DNA of 64,000 bases, from assembly GCF_024294785.1 (NCBI RefSeq), contig NZ_JANCLT010000003.1:141037-205036 (forward strand). Direction: 5' to 3'. This document shows positions 26,256-35,263 of this stretch, in pieces (position 1 is the first letter of the stretch; the number at the start of each line of letters is the position of its first letter). The notes under the pieces were generated by a model. That model searched no databases. It saw only the letters and a list, made by a program, of their open reading frames with translations, and was not told where the DNA came from. A program made the translations under genes and the position numbers. This DNA comes from Ectobacillus ponti. GTDB taxonomy: Bacteria; Bacillota; Bacilli; Bacillales; Bacillaceae_G.

Positions 26256-26401
26256 TATATACCTCCAAGTGGCGAGTTGTTGCGCTCTTTCTGTGCCTCT
26301 GCTTCGGCTAAAGTCATACGATAAGGGAATCGTGCATCATGAAGCGATACAGAATCGCTGCCTTGCTGGATCAGACGCTTGGATCGGTTCTTCTTACCCA
26401 T
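26255..26401 (-). CDS. 48-aa basic protein, coupled to DUF3813 gene
   Basis: Hydrophilic peptide starting MGKKNRSKRLIQQGSDS and ending NNSPLGGI. AGGGGG lies upstream; ATG 26401 gives better spacing than ATG 26407. The stop overlaps the next start as TAATG, strong support for a real gene. I do not recognise the family. Confidence 0.7.
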   Translation of the reverse strand: MGKKNRSKRLIQQGSDSVSLHDARFPYRMTLAEAEAQKERNNSPLGGI

Positions 26402-26492
26402 TGTCATATTCCCCCTTTAGGTCTGCAGAACTGACACTTGCGGTGTCCTCTATAGTATGTACAGCAGGGGGGAAAGTATAGATGGAAAGGCG

Positions 26493-27299
26493 TTACAGGC
26501 GAAGCAAGTTCTCCAAGTAAACGGCCACTCCGTCATCTTGGTTGGAGAGGGTCACAGCGTTGGCGCGGCGCTTCAGCTCGTCAATACCGTTGCCCATGGC
26601 AATGCCGTGTCCGGCAAACTCAATCATTTCAAAGTCGTTATCCTCGTCGCCAAAGGCAACAACGCGCTCCTGTGGAATGCCATAGAAGTCGGCAACACGC
26701 TGCAGGCCGACTGCCTTGTTCATGCCGCTCTTGACAATCTCGACAATATGCCACGGCGCGGCCCAACGGCGGTGGTCAATGACTTCCGCATGCACATCGG
26801 TGAGATGCGCGCGGATGGACTCCACCTCATGCTCATGGGCATCAATCAGGAGGCACGTCGGCGCATCCTCAAGAAGATGGAGGAGATCGCCTGTATAGAC
26901 CTTCGGCGAACCGAATTGGAAAATATGCCGCATGCCTTCGTCAATCTCCCGCACATACACATCGTCAATGACTTCCGCATATATGTTTTTCACGCCAAAA
27001 TCGGCACAGGCGCGGATAATGGTGTGCGCGGTCTCCAGCTCAAGCGGTGTGTGGTACGTGCCCCAGGACGGATCAAGCGGGTGATGGATATAGGCGCCGT
27101 TAAAATTAATGATGGGTGTATCTAAGCCCATTTCTTGATAATACATATAGCTTGCGCGGTACGGGCGTCCCGTGGAGATGACGACATGGTGCCCGAGCTG
27201 CCGGGCCCTCGCAATTGTGTTCTTGGTCCGTTCAGAAATGGTTTTTTGGTCTGTGAGCAGGGTGCCGTCCAAATCTACGGCGATGAGGTATTTTTCCAT
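26493..27299 (-). CDS. yitU: Cof-type HAD-IIB phosphatase (YitU)
   Basis: 268-aa HAD hydrolase with nucleophile motif DLDGTLL (residues 9-15), motif II STGRP (42-46) and motif IV FGDEDNDFEMI (about 216-226), and a type IIB cap. The B. subtilis homologue YitU is reported as a flavin-pathway phosphatase acting on 5-amino-6-(5-phosphoribitylamino)uracil. Neighbourhood with yitT and a DUF3813 gene supports the identity. The exact substrate is not visible in sequence. Confidence 0.85.
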   Translation of the reverse strand: MEKYLIAVDLDGTLLTDQKTISERTKNTIARARQLGHHVVISTGRPYRASYMYYQEMGLDTPIINFNGAYIHHPLDPSWGTYHTPLELETAHTIIRACADFGVKNIYAEVIDDVYVREIDEGMRHIFQFGSPKVYTGDLLHLLEDAPTCLLIDAHEHEVESIRAHLTDVHAEVIDHRRWAAPWHIVEIVKSGMNKAVGLQRVADFYGIPQERVVAFGDEDNDFEMIEFAGHGIAMGNGIDELKRRANAVTLSNQDDGVAVYLENLLRL

Positions 27300-27588
27300 G
27301 GTATCCCCTTTCTTACCTGTTTGTTCCTATCTTACGACTTTGCGAAAAAGCTGTCTATATTAGGCTGTCAAGCGCAATGGATAAAAATTCAAAAAACTGT
27401 TTCGGTTTTTTGGAGAAATTGTGAAATGGGTTACAATCTCCCAGTGAAGCTTTTATAATAAGCATTGTAATCTTCTCGTATAAGTTGTTTGACTCTCCTT
27501 TGTGGCTGGCCTCCTTGTGGGTCAGTTCTTTTTTTATGTATATGTGTAACATAAGCGAATATGATGAGCCTGTACAGGAGGGATCCGG
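27300..27588. other. Intergenic region between yitU and the DsrE-like gene
   Basis: About 290 bases with no open frame I would call. A low-GC hairpin CAAAAAACTGTTTCGGTTTTTTG lies near 27390, with no obvious gene assignment. Confidence 0.5.
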
Positions 27589-27927
27589 ATGAAGCAAAAG
27601 GTTGTTCTGCTTGGTTCAAATGTGATCGGAAAAGGAAATGAGGCGCTTGGCGAAGTGATTTTGGAGACATTTTTCACCCTGCTGAAGCAGCAGGAGCAGG
27701 TGCCGTATGCGGTATTTTGCATGAACAGTGGTGTGCTCGCCATGACAGAGCAGTCGCTTGTCCATGTGCATCTGCAGGAGCTGGAGAGACGCGGCACAAG
27801 AATGCTGGCATGTAAAACCTGTGCCGAGGCATATGAGGTAGCGGATGCTCTTGCGGTGGGCGAAATCGGCACCATGCAGGATTTTGTGAAGCTGGCAAGC
27901 GAGTTTGAGGTGCTGACGATTTCCTAA
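27589..27927 (+). CDS. Stand-alone DsrE/YedF-like protein
   Basis: 112-aa DsrE-fold protein, resembling the C-terminal domain of YedF-like sulfur/selenium-metabolism proteins (VVLLGSNVIGKGNEALGEVIL at the N-terminus). Cysteines at 44 (FCMNSGV) and 75/78 (ACKTC) could carry persulfide or redox chemistry. There is no TusA domain or selenium gene adjacent. GGAGGG lies upstream of ATG 27589. A role in sulfur relay is inference only. Confidence 0.75.
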   Translation: MKQKVVLLGSNVIGKGNEALGEVILETFFTLLKQQEQVPYAVFCMNSGVLAMTEQSLVHVHLQELERRGTRMLACKTCAEAYEVADALAVGEIGTMQDFVKLASEFEVLTIS

Positions 27928-27999
27928 ACATAACAGGGGAATGGAGGCGCAACCGGTACATACTATAGATGCAGCAACCATGAGAAGGGGGCCAACAGC

Positions 28000-28185
28000 A
28001 TGGGACAAAATCATCAGTTCAAGCCTGGGCAAAAAGCGCCTAACAGTGGAGTATATGTGGAAATCGGCGAAACAGGAAGCGGCGTGCGCGACCCGAAATC
28101 CATCCGCCTGCATGCCGGGGACAGATTTCCGGAAACAACAAATGATGATCGTGTCTGGACGAAGAAACCAAAGTTCGGGCATTGA
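28000..28185 (+). CDS. yjzC: YjzC-family small protein
   Basis: 61-aa protein beginning MGQNHQFKPGQKAPNSGVYV and containing GETGSGV and AGDRFPETTN, the conserved core of YjzC. AAGGGGG precedes ATG 28000. It marks the left end of the conserved yjzC-yjzD-yjaU-yjaV order, here interrupted by about 10 kb that includes clpB and the sigma-54 block. Function unknown. Confidence 0.9.
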   Translation: MGQNHQFKPGQKAPNSGVYVEIGETGSGVRDPKSIRLHAGDRFPETTNDDRVWTKKPKFGH

Positions 28186-28191
28186 GAAGGG

Positions 28192-28223
28192 AGCTGTCCT
28201 CTGGTAAAGGGGGCAGCTTTTTT
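28192..28223 (+). terminator. Terminator of yjzC
   Basis: AGCTGTCC / GGGCAGCT stem with T-run; it abuts the clpB promoter. Confidence 0.8.
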
Positions 28224-28224
28224 G

Positions 28225-28256
28225 TATAATATACATAAAGGTCAATAAAGGTCAAA
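28225..28256 (+). promoter_or_regulatory. clpB promoter -10 and CtsR operator
   Basis: TATAAT at 28225-28230 is followed by GGTCAATAAAGGTCAAA at 28240-28256, a direct repeat matching the CtsR heptad operator RGTCAAA-NAN-RGTCAAA with one change. It lies 13 bases before the start codon, so CtsR binding would block the initiation region; heat induction is expected. Confidence 0.85.
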
Positions 28257-28269
28257 AGGAGGCTTTCAT

Positions 28270-30864
28270 ATGGATTTGAATCGGATGACGGAAAAGCTGC
28301 AGCAGGCGATACTTGCGGCGCAATCGATGGCAGCCGCTCATTTCCACCAGGAGGTTGACAGCATCCATGTGCTGGCGGCGCTGCTGGAGCAGGAGGGCGG
28401 CCTCGCGGGACGAATTTTGCAGAAGCTGCAGGTGGATACAGAGCGCTTTTCACAGGAGGTGCAGCGGTTGCTTGGCAAGCGGCCGCAGGTGCGTGGCGGC
28501 GGTGCGGAAGCCGGCAAGGTATATGTGACTGCCGGCCTGCAGCAGCTGTTTGTCCGGGCGGAGGAGGAAGCGAAGCGGCTGAAGGATGATTACATGTCCG
28601 TGGAGCATATGCTGCTGGCGTTCACAGAGGAAAAGAGCGAGCTGGGCCGGCTGCTGGGGCAGTTCGGCGTACAGCGCGAACCGCTTTTGAAGGCATTACT
28701 GGAGGTAAGGGGGCATCAGCGCGTGACAAGCCAAAATCCGGAAGGAACCTATGAAGCATTACAGAAATACGGACGTGATCTTGTGGCAGAGGCGCGTCTC
28801 GGCAAGATTGATCCGGTGGTGGGGCGCGACAGCGAAATTCGCCGCGTCATCCGCATTTTGTCGCGGAAAACGAAAAACAATCCGGTGCTGATCGGGGAAC
28901 CCGGCGTCGGCAAAACGGCGATTGTCGAGGGCTTGGCGCAGCGCATCGTGCGCAGAGATGTGCCGGAAGGCCTCAAGGATAAAACGATTTTTTCATTGGA
29001 CATGAGCGCCCTTGTCGCCGGCGCGAAATTCCGCGGCGAGTTCGAGGAGCGGCTGCAGGCCGTGCTGAAGGAAATTAAAGAGAGCGAAGGGCGCATTCTT
29101 TTGTTCATTGACGAGCTGCATACGATTGTCGGCGCCGGGAAAGCGGAAGGGGCCATGGATGCCGGCAACATGCTGAAGCCGATGCTCGCGCGCGGCGAGC
29201 TGCACTGCATCGGTGCGACCACGCTGGATGAATACCGCAAGTATATTGAGAAGGACCCGGCGCTTGAACGCCGCTTTCAGCAGGTGCTGGTCGAGGAGCC
29301 GACGGTTCTGGATACGATCTCGATCCTGCGCGGCTTGAAGGAGCGCTTTGAAATCCACCATGGCGTGAACATTCATGACCGGGCGCTGGTGGCAGCCGCC
29401 ACGCTGTCCGACCGTTACATTTCTGACCGCTTTCTGCCGGATAAGGCGATCGACCTTGTGGATGAGGCATGTGCGACAATCCGCACCGAAATTGACTCCA
29501 TGCCGACAGAATTGGATGAAGTCATGCGCCGGATGATGCAGCTGGAAATTGAGGATGCCGCGCTGCGCAAGGAAACGGATGAGCGGAGCCGGGAGCGGCT
29601 GGCGGCCTTGCAGCGGGAGCTGGCGGATTTGAAAGAAACGACAGCAACGATGCGGGCGCAGTGGCAGAGTGAGAAGGAAGAGATTCAACGGGTGCGCGGC
29701 TTGCGTGAGCGGCTCGAACGCCTGCGCCATGAGCTGGAGAAAGCGGAGGGCGACTATGACCTGAACCGGGCGGCAGAGCTGCGCCACGGTCGCATTCCGG
29801 CGCTGGAAAAGGAGCTGAAGGCTGCAGAGGCGGAGACAGCTGCCAAGCAGCAGGAAGGGCGTTTATTGCGCGAGGAAGTGACGGAGGAGGAAATTGCCGG
29901 CATTGTGGCGCGCTGGACAGGCATTCCGATTACCAAGCTGGTAGAAGGCGAACGGGAAAAGCTGCTGCGGCTGGAAAGCATCCTGGCTGAGCGTGTCATC
30001 GGCCAGGAGGAGGCGGTGCAGCTTGTGTCTGATGCCGTCCTGCGGGCGCGCGCCGGCATTCAGGACCCGAACCGGCCAATCGGCTCCTTCCTCTTCCTCG
30101 GTCCGACCGGCGTCGGCAAGACAGAGCTGGCAAAAACATTGGCGCAGGCTCTGTTTGACAGTGAGGAGCAGATAATCCGGATTGATATGTCCGAGTACAT
30201 GGAAAAGCACGCTGTATCACGCTTAATCGGGGCGCCTCCGGGCTACGTCGGCTATGAGGAAGGCGGACAGCTGACAGAAGCCGTGCGCCGCAAGCCGTAT
30301 TCCGTCATTTTGCTCGATGAAGTTGAAAAAGCGCATCCGGAAGTATTCAACGTGCTGCTGCAGATGCTGGATGACGGACGGGTGACGGACTCCCAGGGCC
30401 GGACGGTCGATTTCAAAAATACCGTTGTCATTATGACCTCCAACATCGGCTCGCACTACCTGCTGGACGGCGTCGAGGCGGACGGCAGCATTGCCGAGTC
30501 TGCACGAAGCTCTGTCATGGCGCAGCTGCGCAGCCACTTCCGGCCGGAGTTTCTGAACCGGGTGGATGAGATCATCCTGTTCAAGCCGCTGACGCAAAGC
30601 GAAATTGTCGGCATCGTCGGCAAAATGGTGCGCGGCCTGCAGGAGCGGCTGGCGGAGCGGCAGATTCAGCTGCAGCTGACGGATGCGGCAAAGGCATTCC
30701 TCGCTTCGGCCGGCTTTGACCCGGCTTACGGGGCGCGCCCGCTGAAGCGCTACATCCAGCGCCACGTGGAAACGAAGCTGGCCCGGGCCATCATTGCCGG
30801 ACACATTCACGATAACAGCACGGTAACAGTGGATGTCCGGGACGGAGAGCTTGTTGTGGTTTGA
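28270..30864 (+). CDS. clpB: ATP-dependent disaggregase ClpB
   Basis: 864-aa AAA+ chaperone that works with DnaK to extract proteins from aggregates. In order: N-domain (residues 1-145), AAA-1 with Walker A GEPGVGKT (about 213), the middle coiled-coil domain (about 400-520, Glu/Arg-rich) that defines ClpB as against ClpC, AAA-2 with GPTGVGKT (about 613), and the C-terminal D2 domain. There is no ClpP-binding IGF loop. ATG 28270 follows AAAGGAGG. CtsR control is visible upstream. B. subtilis lacks ClpB, but several other Bacillaceae have it. Confidence 0.97.
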   Translation: MDLNRMTEKLQQAILAAQSMAAAHFHQEVDSIHVLAALLEQEGGLAGRILQKLQVDTERFSQEVQRLLGKRPQVRGGGAEAGKVYVTAGLQQLFVRAEEEAKRLKDDYMSVEHMLLAFTEEKSELGRLLGQFGVQREPLLKALLEVRGHQRVTSQNPEGTYEALQKYGRDLVAEARLGKIDPVVGRDSEIRRVIRILSRKTKNNPVLIGEPGVGKTAIVEGLAQRIVRRDVPEGLKDKTIFSLDMSALVAGAKFRGEFEERLQAVLKEIKESEGRILLFIDELHTIVGAGKAEGAMDAGNMLKPMLARGELHCIGATTLDEYRKYIEKDPALERRFQQVLVEEPTVLDTISILRGLKERFEIHHGVNIHDRALVAAATLSDRYISDRFLPDKAIDLVDEACATIRTEIDSMPTELDEVMRRMMQLEIEDAALRKETDERSRERLAALQRELADLKETTATMRAQWQSEKEEIQRVRGLRERLERLRHELEKAEGDYDLNRAAELRHGRIPALEKELKAAEAETAAKQQEGRLLREEVTEEEIAGIVARWTGIPITKLVEGEREKLLRLESILAERVIGQEEAVQLVSDAVLRARAGIQDPNRPIGSFLFLGPTGVGKTELAKTLAQALFDSEEQIIRIDMSEYMEKHAVSRLIGAPPGYVGYEEGGQLTEAVRRKPYSVILLDEVEKAHPEVFNVLLQMLDDGRVTDSQGRTVDFKNTVVIMTSNIGSHYLLDGVEADGSIAESARSSVMAQLRSHFRPEFLNRVDEIILFKPLTQSEIVGIVGKMVRGLQERLAERQIQLQLTDAAKAFLASAGFDPAYGARPLKRYIQRHVETKLARAIIAGHIHDNSTVTVDVRDGELVVV

Positions 30865-30887
30865 CCCTGCCTCGGCAGGGTCTTTTT
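30863..30887 (+). terminator. Terminator of clpB
   Basis: GACCCTGCC / GGCAGGGTC stem beginning at the stop codon, followed by TTTTT. Confidence 0.93.
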
Positions 30888-30937
30888 ATGCCTGCATCTG
30901 CTACAATAGAGGACAGGCAAACACTGGGGGTGGGCGG

Positions 30938-32281
30938 ATGAACGGGGAGCTTCGGCATCTGGGGGAGTATGAAAACGTGCTCGTCACGGATCAGCATGGC
31001 ACCATTATTTTTTATGACCTGGCGGATTTGAACGTATTAAAGGAAATCGGGCTGCGTCCGGAGGAATTTATGGATCAGCCTGTAACGGCCATGTATCAAA
31101 ATTTGACCATGGAAAACAGCACCATTATGAGCGTGCTGAGAACGGGACAGGCTGTGTGCAACACGAGGCAGGAGCTGATGACCAAAAGCGGGGATGTGTT
31201 TGTGCTGACAGGCTCCACCTACCCGATTATCGCGGACGGCGCCACCATCGGTGCCATCGAATTTTCCAAGCATTACTACGAGAAGGATAATATCCAATCT
31301 CTCAATAAGCGTGCCGTGCACAAGGTATACCGGAAGAACAATACAGTGTATACAATACAGGACTTGATTACAACGAACCCGGCCATGCTTGCCATCAAGC
31401 GAAAAATAGAAAGAGTCGCGCCGGCAAATTCAAATGTGCTGCTTGTCGGCAGAACAGGCACAGGCAAGGAAATCGTCGCTCAGTCCATCCATAATCTGAG
31501 CGGCAGATTCAATAGCCCGTTCGTTTCCTTAAACTGCGGAGCGGTTCCGCCAAACCTCTTGGAGAGTGTGCTGTTCGGCACAGTCAAGGGAAGCTTTACC
31601 GGTGCAGTGGATAAAAAGGGACTGTTTGAAGAGGCGGATGGCGGCACGCTGTTTTTGGATGAAATCAACTCCATGGAGTATTTCCTGCAGGTGAAGCTGC
31701 TGAAGGCGATTGAGGAAAAAACGATCTGGCGGGTGGGCGGCGGCCGGCCGGTTCATGTGAATGTCCGGATTCTCGCGGCGGTGAATGAAGACCCGGAGCT
31801 GCTGATGGCGGAAAAACGGATGCGCGAGGATTTGTATTACCGCCTGAGTGTGGTGCAGCTGGATTTGCCGGAGCTGCGGGAGCGGCCGGAGGATATTGAG
31901 CTTTTGCTTTGGCATTATATTCATTTTTATAACAGCAGCATGAATATGCAGATCGAGAGCGTGCAGCCTGAGGTGCTGGCATGCCTGCAGCAGTACCATT
32001 GGCCGGGAAATATCCGTGAGTTGCGGAATGCGGTCGAGACCGCATATCACAACGTTTCCTCTCATGAAATGACGCTGGAAGACCTTCCGCGCCGCATCAG
32101 GGAGTCGCGCCAAGAGACGGCATGCCCGCCAGCGACACTGAAGGAGGCTGTGGAGCAATATGAAATGCAGCTTGTACAGCAGGAATGGCACCGGTCGGGC
32201 GGAAAGCTGACACTGGCGGCAGAGCAGCTCGGCATTTCCAAGCAGCTGCTGAAGTATAAAATAGATAAATACGGACTGTAA
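30938..32281 (+). CDS. Sigma-54-dependent activator, RocR type
   Basis: 447-aa enhancer-binding protein. N-terminal PAS-like sensor (residues about 10-125, VLVTDQHGTIIFYD); central AAA+ domain with Walker A GRTGTGKE (about 170), the sigma-54-contacting GSFTGAVD loop, DEINSMEYFLQ and the R-finger region; C-terminal Fis-type HTH (KLTLAAEQLGISKQLLKYKI). GTVKGSFTGAVDKKGLFEEA closely parallels RocR. It stands directly upstream of a sigma-54 promoter driving a permease and amidohydrolase, so those are its likely targets; the ligand is unknown. Confidence 0.92.
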   Translation: MNGELRHLGEYENVLVTDQHGTIIFYDLADLNVLKEIGLRPEEFMDQPVTAMYQNLTMENSTIMSVLRTGQAVCNTRQELMTKSGDVFVLTGSTYPIIADGATIGAIEFSKHYYEKDNIQSLNKRAVHKVYRKNNTVYTIQDLITTNPAMLAIKRKIERVAPANSNVLLVGRTGTGKEIVAQSIHNLSGRFNSPFVSLNCGAVPPNLLESVLFGTVKGSFTGAVDKKGLFEEADGGTLFLDEINSMEYFLQVKLLKAIEEKTIWRVGGGRPVHVNVRILAAVNEDPELLMAEKRMREDLYYRLSVVQLDLPELRERPEDIELLLWHYIHFYNSSMNMQIESVQPEVLACLQQYHWPGNIRELRNAVETAYHNVSSHEMTLEDLPRRIRESRQETACPPATLKEAVEQYEMQLVQQEWHRSGGKLTLAAEQLGISKQLLKYKIDKYGL

Positions 32282-32307
32282 AAGATCCTTTGCGAAGGAT
32301 CTTTTTT
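32282..32307 (+). terminator. Terminator of the sigma-54 activator gene
   Basis: AAGATCCTT / AAGGATCTT stem with TGCG loop and T-run. Confidence 0.9.
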
Positions 32308-32309
32308 AC

Positions 32310-32335
32310 ATATTGTCAAAAAAATTTTACAATAT
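32310..32335. promoter_or_regulatory. Candidate enhancer (UAS) for the sigma-54 activator
   Basis: Inverted repeat ATATTGT / ACAATAT separated by 12 A/T bases, centred about 85 bases upstream of the -24/-12 promoter, a usual distance for enhancer-binding proteins. It differs from the RocR enhancer seen at glutamate dehydrogenase. Confidence 0.6.
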
Positions 32336-32393
32336 CCTGCGTCCGGCATAAGGAAAAGCCTGTGAAAGCTGATATGTGACAGTTCTGACAACT

Positions 32394-32409
32394 TGGCATG
32401 AAACTTGCT
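32394..32409 (+). promoter_or_regulatory. Sigma-54 (-24/-12) promoter of the permease-amidohydrolase operon
   Basis: TGGCATGAAACTTGCT fits the TGGCAYG-N4-TTGCW consensus with correct GG-to-GC spacing. Confidence 0.88.
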
Positions 32410-32422
32410 TTATAGGTAGATG

Positions 32423-32490
32423 TGGCGTTTGTCCCACAGGCCGACTAAAGCACTTATATTATCTGTCAATGTGCTGCTGGGACAAAGCCA
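32423..32490 (+). other. Structured 5' leader of the permease transcript
   Basis: TGGCGTTTGTCCCA (32423-32436) pairs with TGGGACAAAGCCA (32478-32490) with one bulge. An inner helix AGCAC / GTGCT (32449-32453 and 32471-32475) sits above an uneven internal loop. Transcription should start near 32420, so the mRNA begins with this two-helix hairpin, 24 bases ahead of the start codon. I recognise no known riboswitch class. Confidence 0.65.
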
Positions 32491-32514
32491 TTATGAGAGG
32501 AGGAGAGAGAAGCT

Positions 32515-33966
32515 ATGGAGCAACAACATTATGATTTACAACGCGGACTGAAGCGCCGCCACATTACCATGATTTCCATCGGCGGCACCATCGGGACAGG
32601 CCTGTTTTTGGCTTCCGGCAACGTTGTGTCCAAGGCAGGCGCCTTGGGCGGACCGATTGCGTATCTTGCAATCGGCATTCTTGTGTATGTACTGATGAAG
32701 GGGCTTGGCGAAATGTCCACCTTCATGCCGGTATCCGGTGCATACACCACGTATTCCGGCTTGTTTGTGCACCCTGTGCTGGGATTTATGGTCGGGTGGA
32801 ACCTATGCATTAACGGTTTCCTTGGTCTTGGCGCGGAAATTGTGGGCGGTGCGATGATTCTCAATCAATTTTTCCCAGCTATATCTCCAGGCATCTTTTG
32901 TGTCATTCTCTCCCTGATTATTCTGGGACTGAACATGATTGATGTGAAATCGTATGGAGAAGCGGAATATTGGTTTGCCGGCATTAAGGTCATTGCAATT
33001 ATTGTGTTCCTCATTGTTGGTGTGCTTGTCCTGTTTGGCATCGTCGGCAAGCAAGGCTTTATCGGGCTGTCCAACTGGAATGGCGCCTCTATGTTCCCGA
33101 ATGGATTCTCGGCAGTGGTGCTGATGATGACGGGAGTGGTCTGGTCATATCTCGGGATTGAAACCGTTGTGACGGCAGCAGGAGAAGCGGAGGAACCGCA
33201 GAAAAACATTCCAAGAGCGATCAACACCATCTTTTTCCGTATTTTGCTGCTCTATGTCGGCTCCGTTACCGTGATGGGGTTGGTCGTGCCGTATCAAAAT
33301 GTAAGTGTCCTGACAAACGGCTATGCCGGCTTGTTCAGTCTCGCCGGCATTCCGGGTGCGGCGGTCGTGATGAACATAGTCATCTTGACATCTTTAGCAT
33401 CGGCGGCAAATTCCGTGGTGTATGCCCTGAGCCGGACGCTTGTGGCTATGTCGAAGGAACGTAAAGCGCCGAAGGCTTTGGCGAAGGTAAACAAGCGCGG
33501 CATTCCGACAAATGCTGTGCTTCTTACGCTGGTGCTCGGGCAGGTGTCCCTCATTACAAACTTCGTTTCGCCGGATAAGGTGTTCGTCTGGCTCGTTTCG
33601 ATTGCCGGCTTTAACACCTTGCTTGGCTGGTTCGGCAGCTTCCTCGCCCATTACCGCTTCCGCAAGTGGCTGACAGCGAATGGCGGCGCTGTGGAGAAGC
33701 TGAAGTTCAAAATGGGGGCATATCCGCTTCCGACCATCCTCTGTCTTGTTGCGTTGGCGGCCATCGCAGCTTATACGGCCTACAGCCCGGATACAAGATT
33801 TTCCTTCTATATCGGCGCTCCCATGCTCGTATTATATTTCCTGATTGGCGCTTATCTGCATGCCAAGGGAAGGCTGCGCGAGCCGGAGTACCGTCCGTTT
33901 TTGGAGGCTCATATAGCAGAGGGGGAACAGCCGGCCCGCCTTGCAGCCGGCGACCTATCAAACTAG
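32515..33966 (+). CDS. APC-superfamily amino-acid permease
   Basis: 483-aa, 12-TM proton-coupled amino-acid permease of the RocC/RocE/GabP-like group. The N-terminus holds LKRRHITMISIGGTIGTGLFLASG, the conserved substrate-site motif, and AGAYTTYS-like SGAYTTYSGLF follows. A strong AGAGGAGGAGAG ribosome site precedes ATG 32515. The sigma-54 promoter and next-door amidohydrolase suggest uptake of an amino acid for catabolism; arginine, ornithine or related substrates are guesses. Confidence 0.9.
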   Translation: MEQQHYDLQRGLKRRHITMISIGGTIGTGLFLASGNVVSKAGALGGPIAYLAIGILVYVLMKGLGEMSTFMPVSGAYTTYSGLFVHPVLGFMVGWNLCINGFLGLGAEIVGGAMILNQFFPAISPGIFCVILSLIILGLNMIDVKSYGEAEYWFAGIKVIAIIVFLIVGVLVLFGIVGKQGFIGLSNWNGASMFPNGFSAVVLMMTGVVWSYLGIETVVTAAGEAEEPQKNIPRAINTIFFRILLLYVGSVTVMGLVVPYQNVSVLTNGYAGLFSLAGIPGAAVVMNIVILTSLASAANSVVYALSRTLVAMSKERKAPKALAKVNKRGIPTNAVLLTLVLGQVSLITNFVSPDKVFVWLVSIAGFNTLLGWFGSFLAHYRFRKWLTANGGAVEKLKFKMGAYPLPTILCLVALAAIAAYTAYSPDTRFSFYIGAPMLVLYFLIGAYLHAKGRLREPEYRPFLEAHIAEGEQPARLAAGDLSN

Positions 33967-33984
33967 CAAAAGGAGAGCAGACAA

Positions 33985-35100
33985 TTGAACAAGAACAATT
34001 TGGAACTGGCAGTCCGGCTGCGCCATGAGCTGCATGCGCACCCGGAGCTGTCCAATTACGAGATATGGACGAAGCAGCGACTGATGGATTTTCTAAAGGA
34101 GCATACCCATTTGGAGCTTGTGGACCGGGGCCGCTGGTTTTACGCGGTCTACCGCTCCGTAATCGGAAGACGGAACATTGCCTTCCGGGCAGATTTTGAT
34201 GCGCTGCCGATGGAGGAAATGCTGGATTTGCCGTATGCCTCGCAAATTCCCGGGGTTTCCCATAAATGCGGCCACGACGGGCATTCGGCAGCCCTGTGCG
34301 CCTTTGCTTTGGAGCTGGAGCAAAACGGGTGTGACAACAACATCTTTTTTTTGTTCCAGCATGCCGAGGAAACCGGCGACGGTGCAGCAGAATGCGCGGT
34401 ATTTATTGGGGAAAATGAGATTGAAGAGATTTTTGCCTGGCATAATATGAGCGGCTCCCAGGAGAATGCGGTATACGTCATTGACGGCACGGCGCATTAT
34501 GCCTCCAAAGGGATGACCATTCATATGGAGGGGGTGCCCGCCCACGCGAGCGAGCCGGAGAAGGGCATCAATCCCGCCTTTGCTTTTGCAAAAGTGATAG
34601 ATGCCGTTCCGGAGCTTATCAGTTCTTCAGATTACAAGGGGCAGGTGCTGTGCACGGTCGTTCACGTGGACATTGGCGGGAAGTCGTTTGGGCTCAGCGC
34701 CAGCAAAGGGGATTTGCGCCTCACGCTGCGCGGCCGTTATGAAGAAGAGCTGAAGCAGCTGCAGGAAAAGATAGAGGAGCTGGCAGCGGCGGAAGCAGGG
34801 CGGTATGGACTGCAGCTTCATTTTGCCTATCAGGATGAGTTCCCGGAAACCGCAAACGACAAGGAAAGCTCGGATAAAATCCGCCGGGTTTGCCGGGAAA
34901 AGGGCATTCCGCTGCTTGAGCTGTCTGAGCCGTTCCGCGGCTCTGAGGACTTCGGCCACTATACGAAGCTGACCAAGGGTGCGTATACGTATGTCGGCAA
35001 CGGCGAGAACTATCCGCACCTGCACAGCTATGCGTTTGATTTTAACGATAACATTATCGAGACAGCTGTAGAGCTGCTGAAGGGATTGGCTGAGACATAA
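33985..35100 (+). CDS. M20D-family amidohydrolase (N-acyl-amino-acid or IAA-amino-acid hydrolase type)
   Basis: 371-aa metalloamidase in the permease operon. Metal-binding motifs include RADFDALPM, HKCGHDGHSA, HAEETGDGA (Glu-Glu general base region) and a late His (NYPHLHSYAFDF); a dimerisation insert occupies the middle (KGMTIHMEGVPAHASEPEKGIN). The start is TTG at 33985 after AAAGGAGAG; no ATG fits. The enzyme probably releases a free amino acid from an N-acyl or N-carbamoyl form brought in by the adjacent permease. Its precise substrate is not deducible. Confidence 0.87.
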   Translation: MNKNNLELAVRLRHELHAHPELSNYEIWTKQRLMDFLKEHTHLELVDRGRWFYAVYRSVIGRRNIAFRADFDALPMEEMLDLPYASQIPGVSHKCGHDGHSAALCAFALELEQNGCDNNIFFLFQHAEETGDGAAECAVFIGENEIEEIFAWHNMSGSQENAVYVIDGTAHYASKGMTIHMEGVPAHASEPEKGINPAFAFAKVIDAVPELISSSDYKGQVLCTVVHVDIGGKSFGLSASKGDLRLTLRGRYEEELKQLQEKIEELAAAEAGRYGLQLHFAYQDEFPETANDKESSDKIRRVCREKGIPLLELSEPFRGSEDFGHYTKLTKGAYTYVGNGENYPHLHSYAFDFNDNIIETAVELLKGLAET

Positions 35101-35103
35101 GGG

Positions 35104-35129
35104 GTGCCGCATTGTGCGGCACTTTTTTT
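35104..35129 (+). terminator. Terminator of the permease-amidohydrolase operon
   Basis: GTGCCGCA / TGCGGCAC stem with seven T residues. Confidence 0.93.
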
Positions 35130-35163
35130 ATGGCAAAGCTGCAGATGTTATTGAAAACGAGAG

Positions 35164-35222
35164 TGCAAAATATATTTGCGTATATCTGCAAATTTTATCC
35201 ATTGAAAGCAAAATAATTTTGC
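35164..35222. promoter_or_regulatory. Two RocR-type upstream activating sequences
   Basis: GCAAAATAATTTTGC (35208-35222) is a perfect palindrome matching the core of the RocR enhancer TGCAAAANAATTTTGCA. TGCAAAATATATTTGCG (35164-35180) is a weaker copy. Both lie 45-100 bases upstream of the -24/-12 promoter. Confidence 0.78.
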
Positions 35223-35263
35223 GTATAAGGTCTCTTTTTGCGATAAAACCGCACTTTGAAGAT

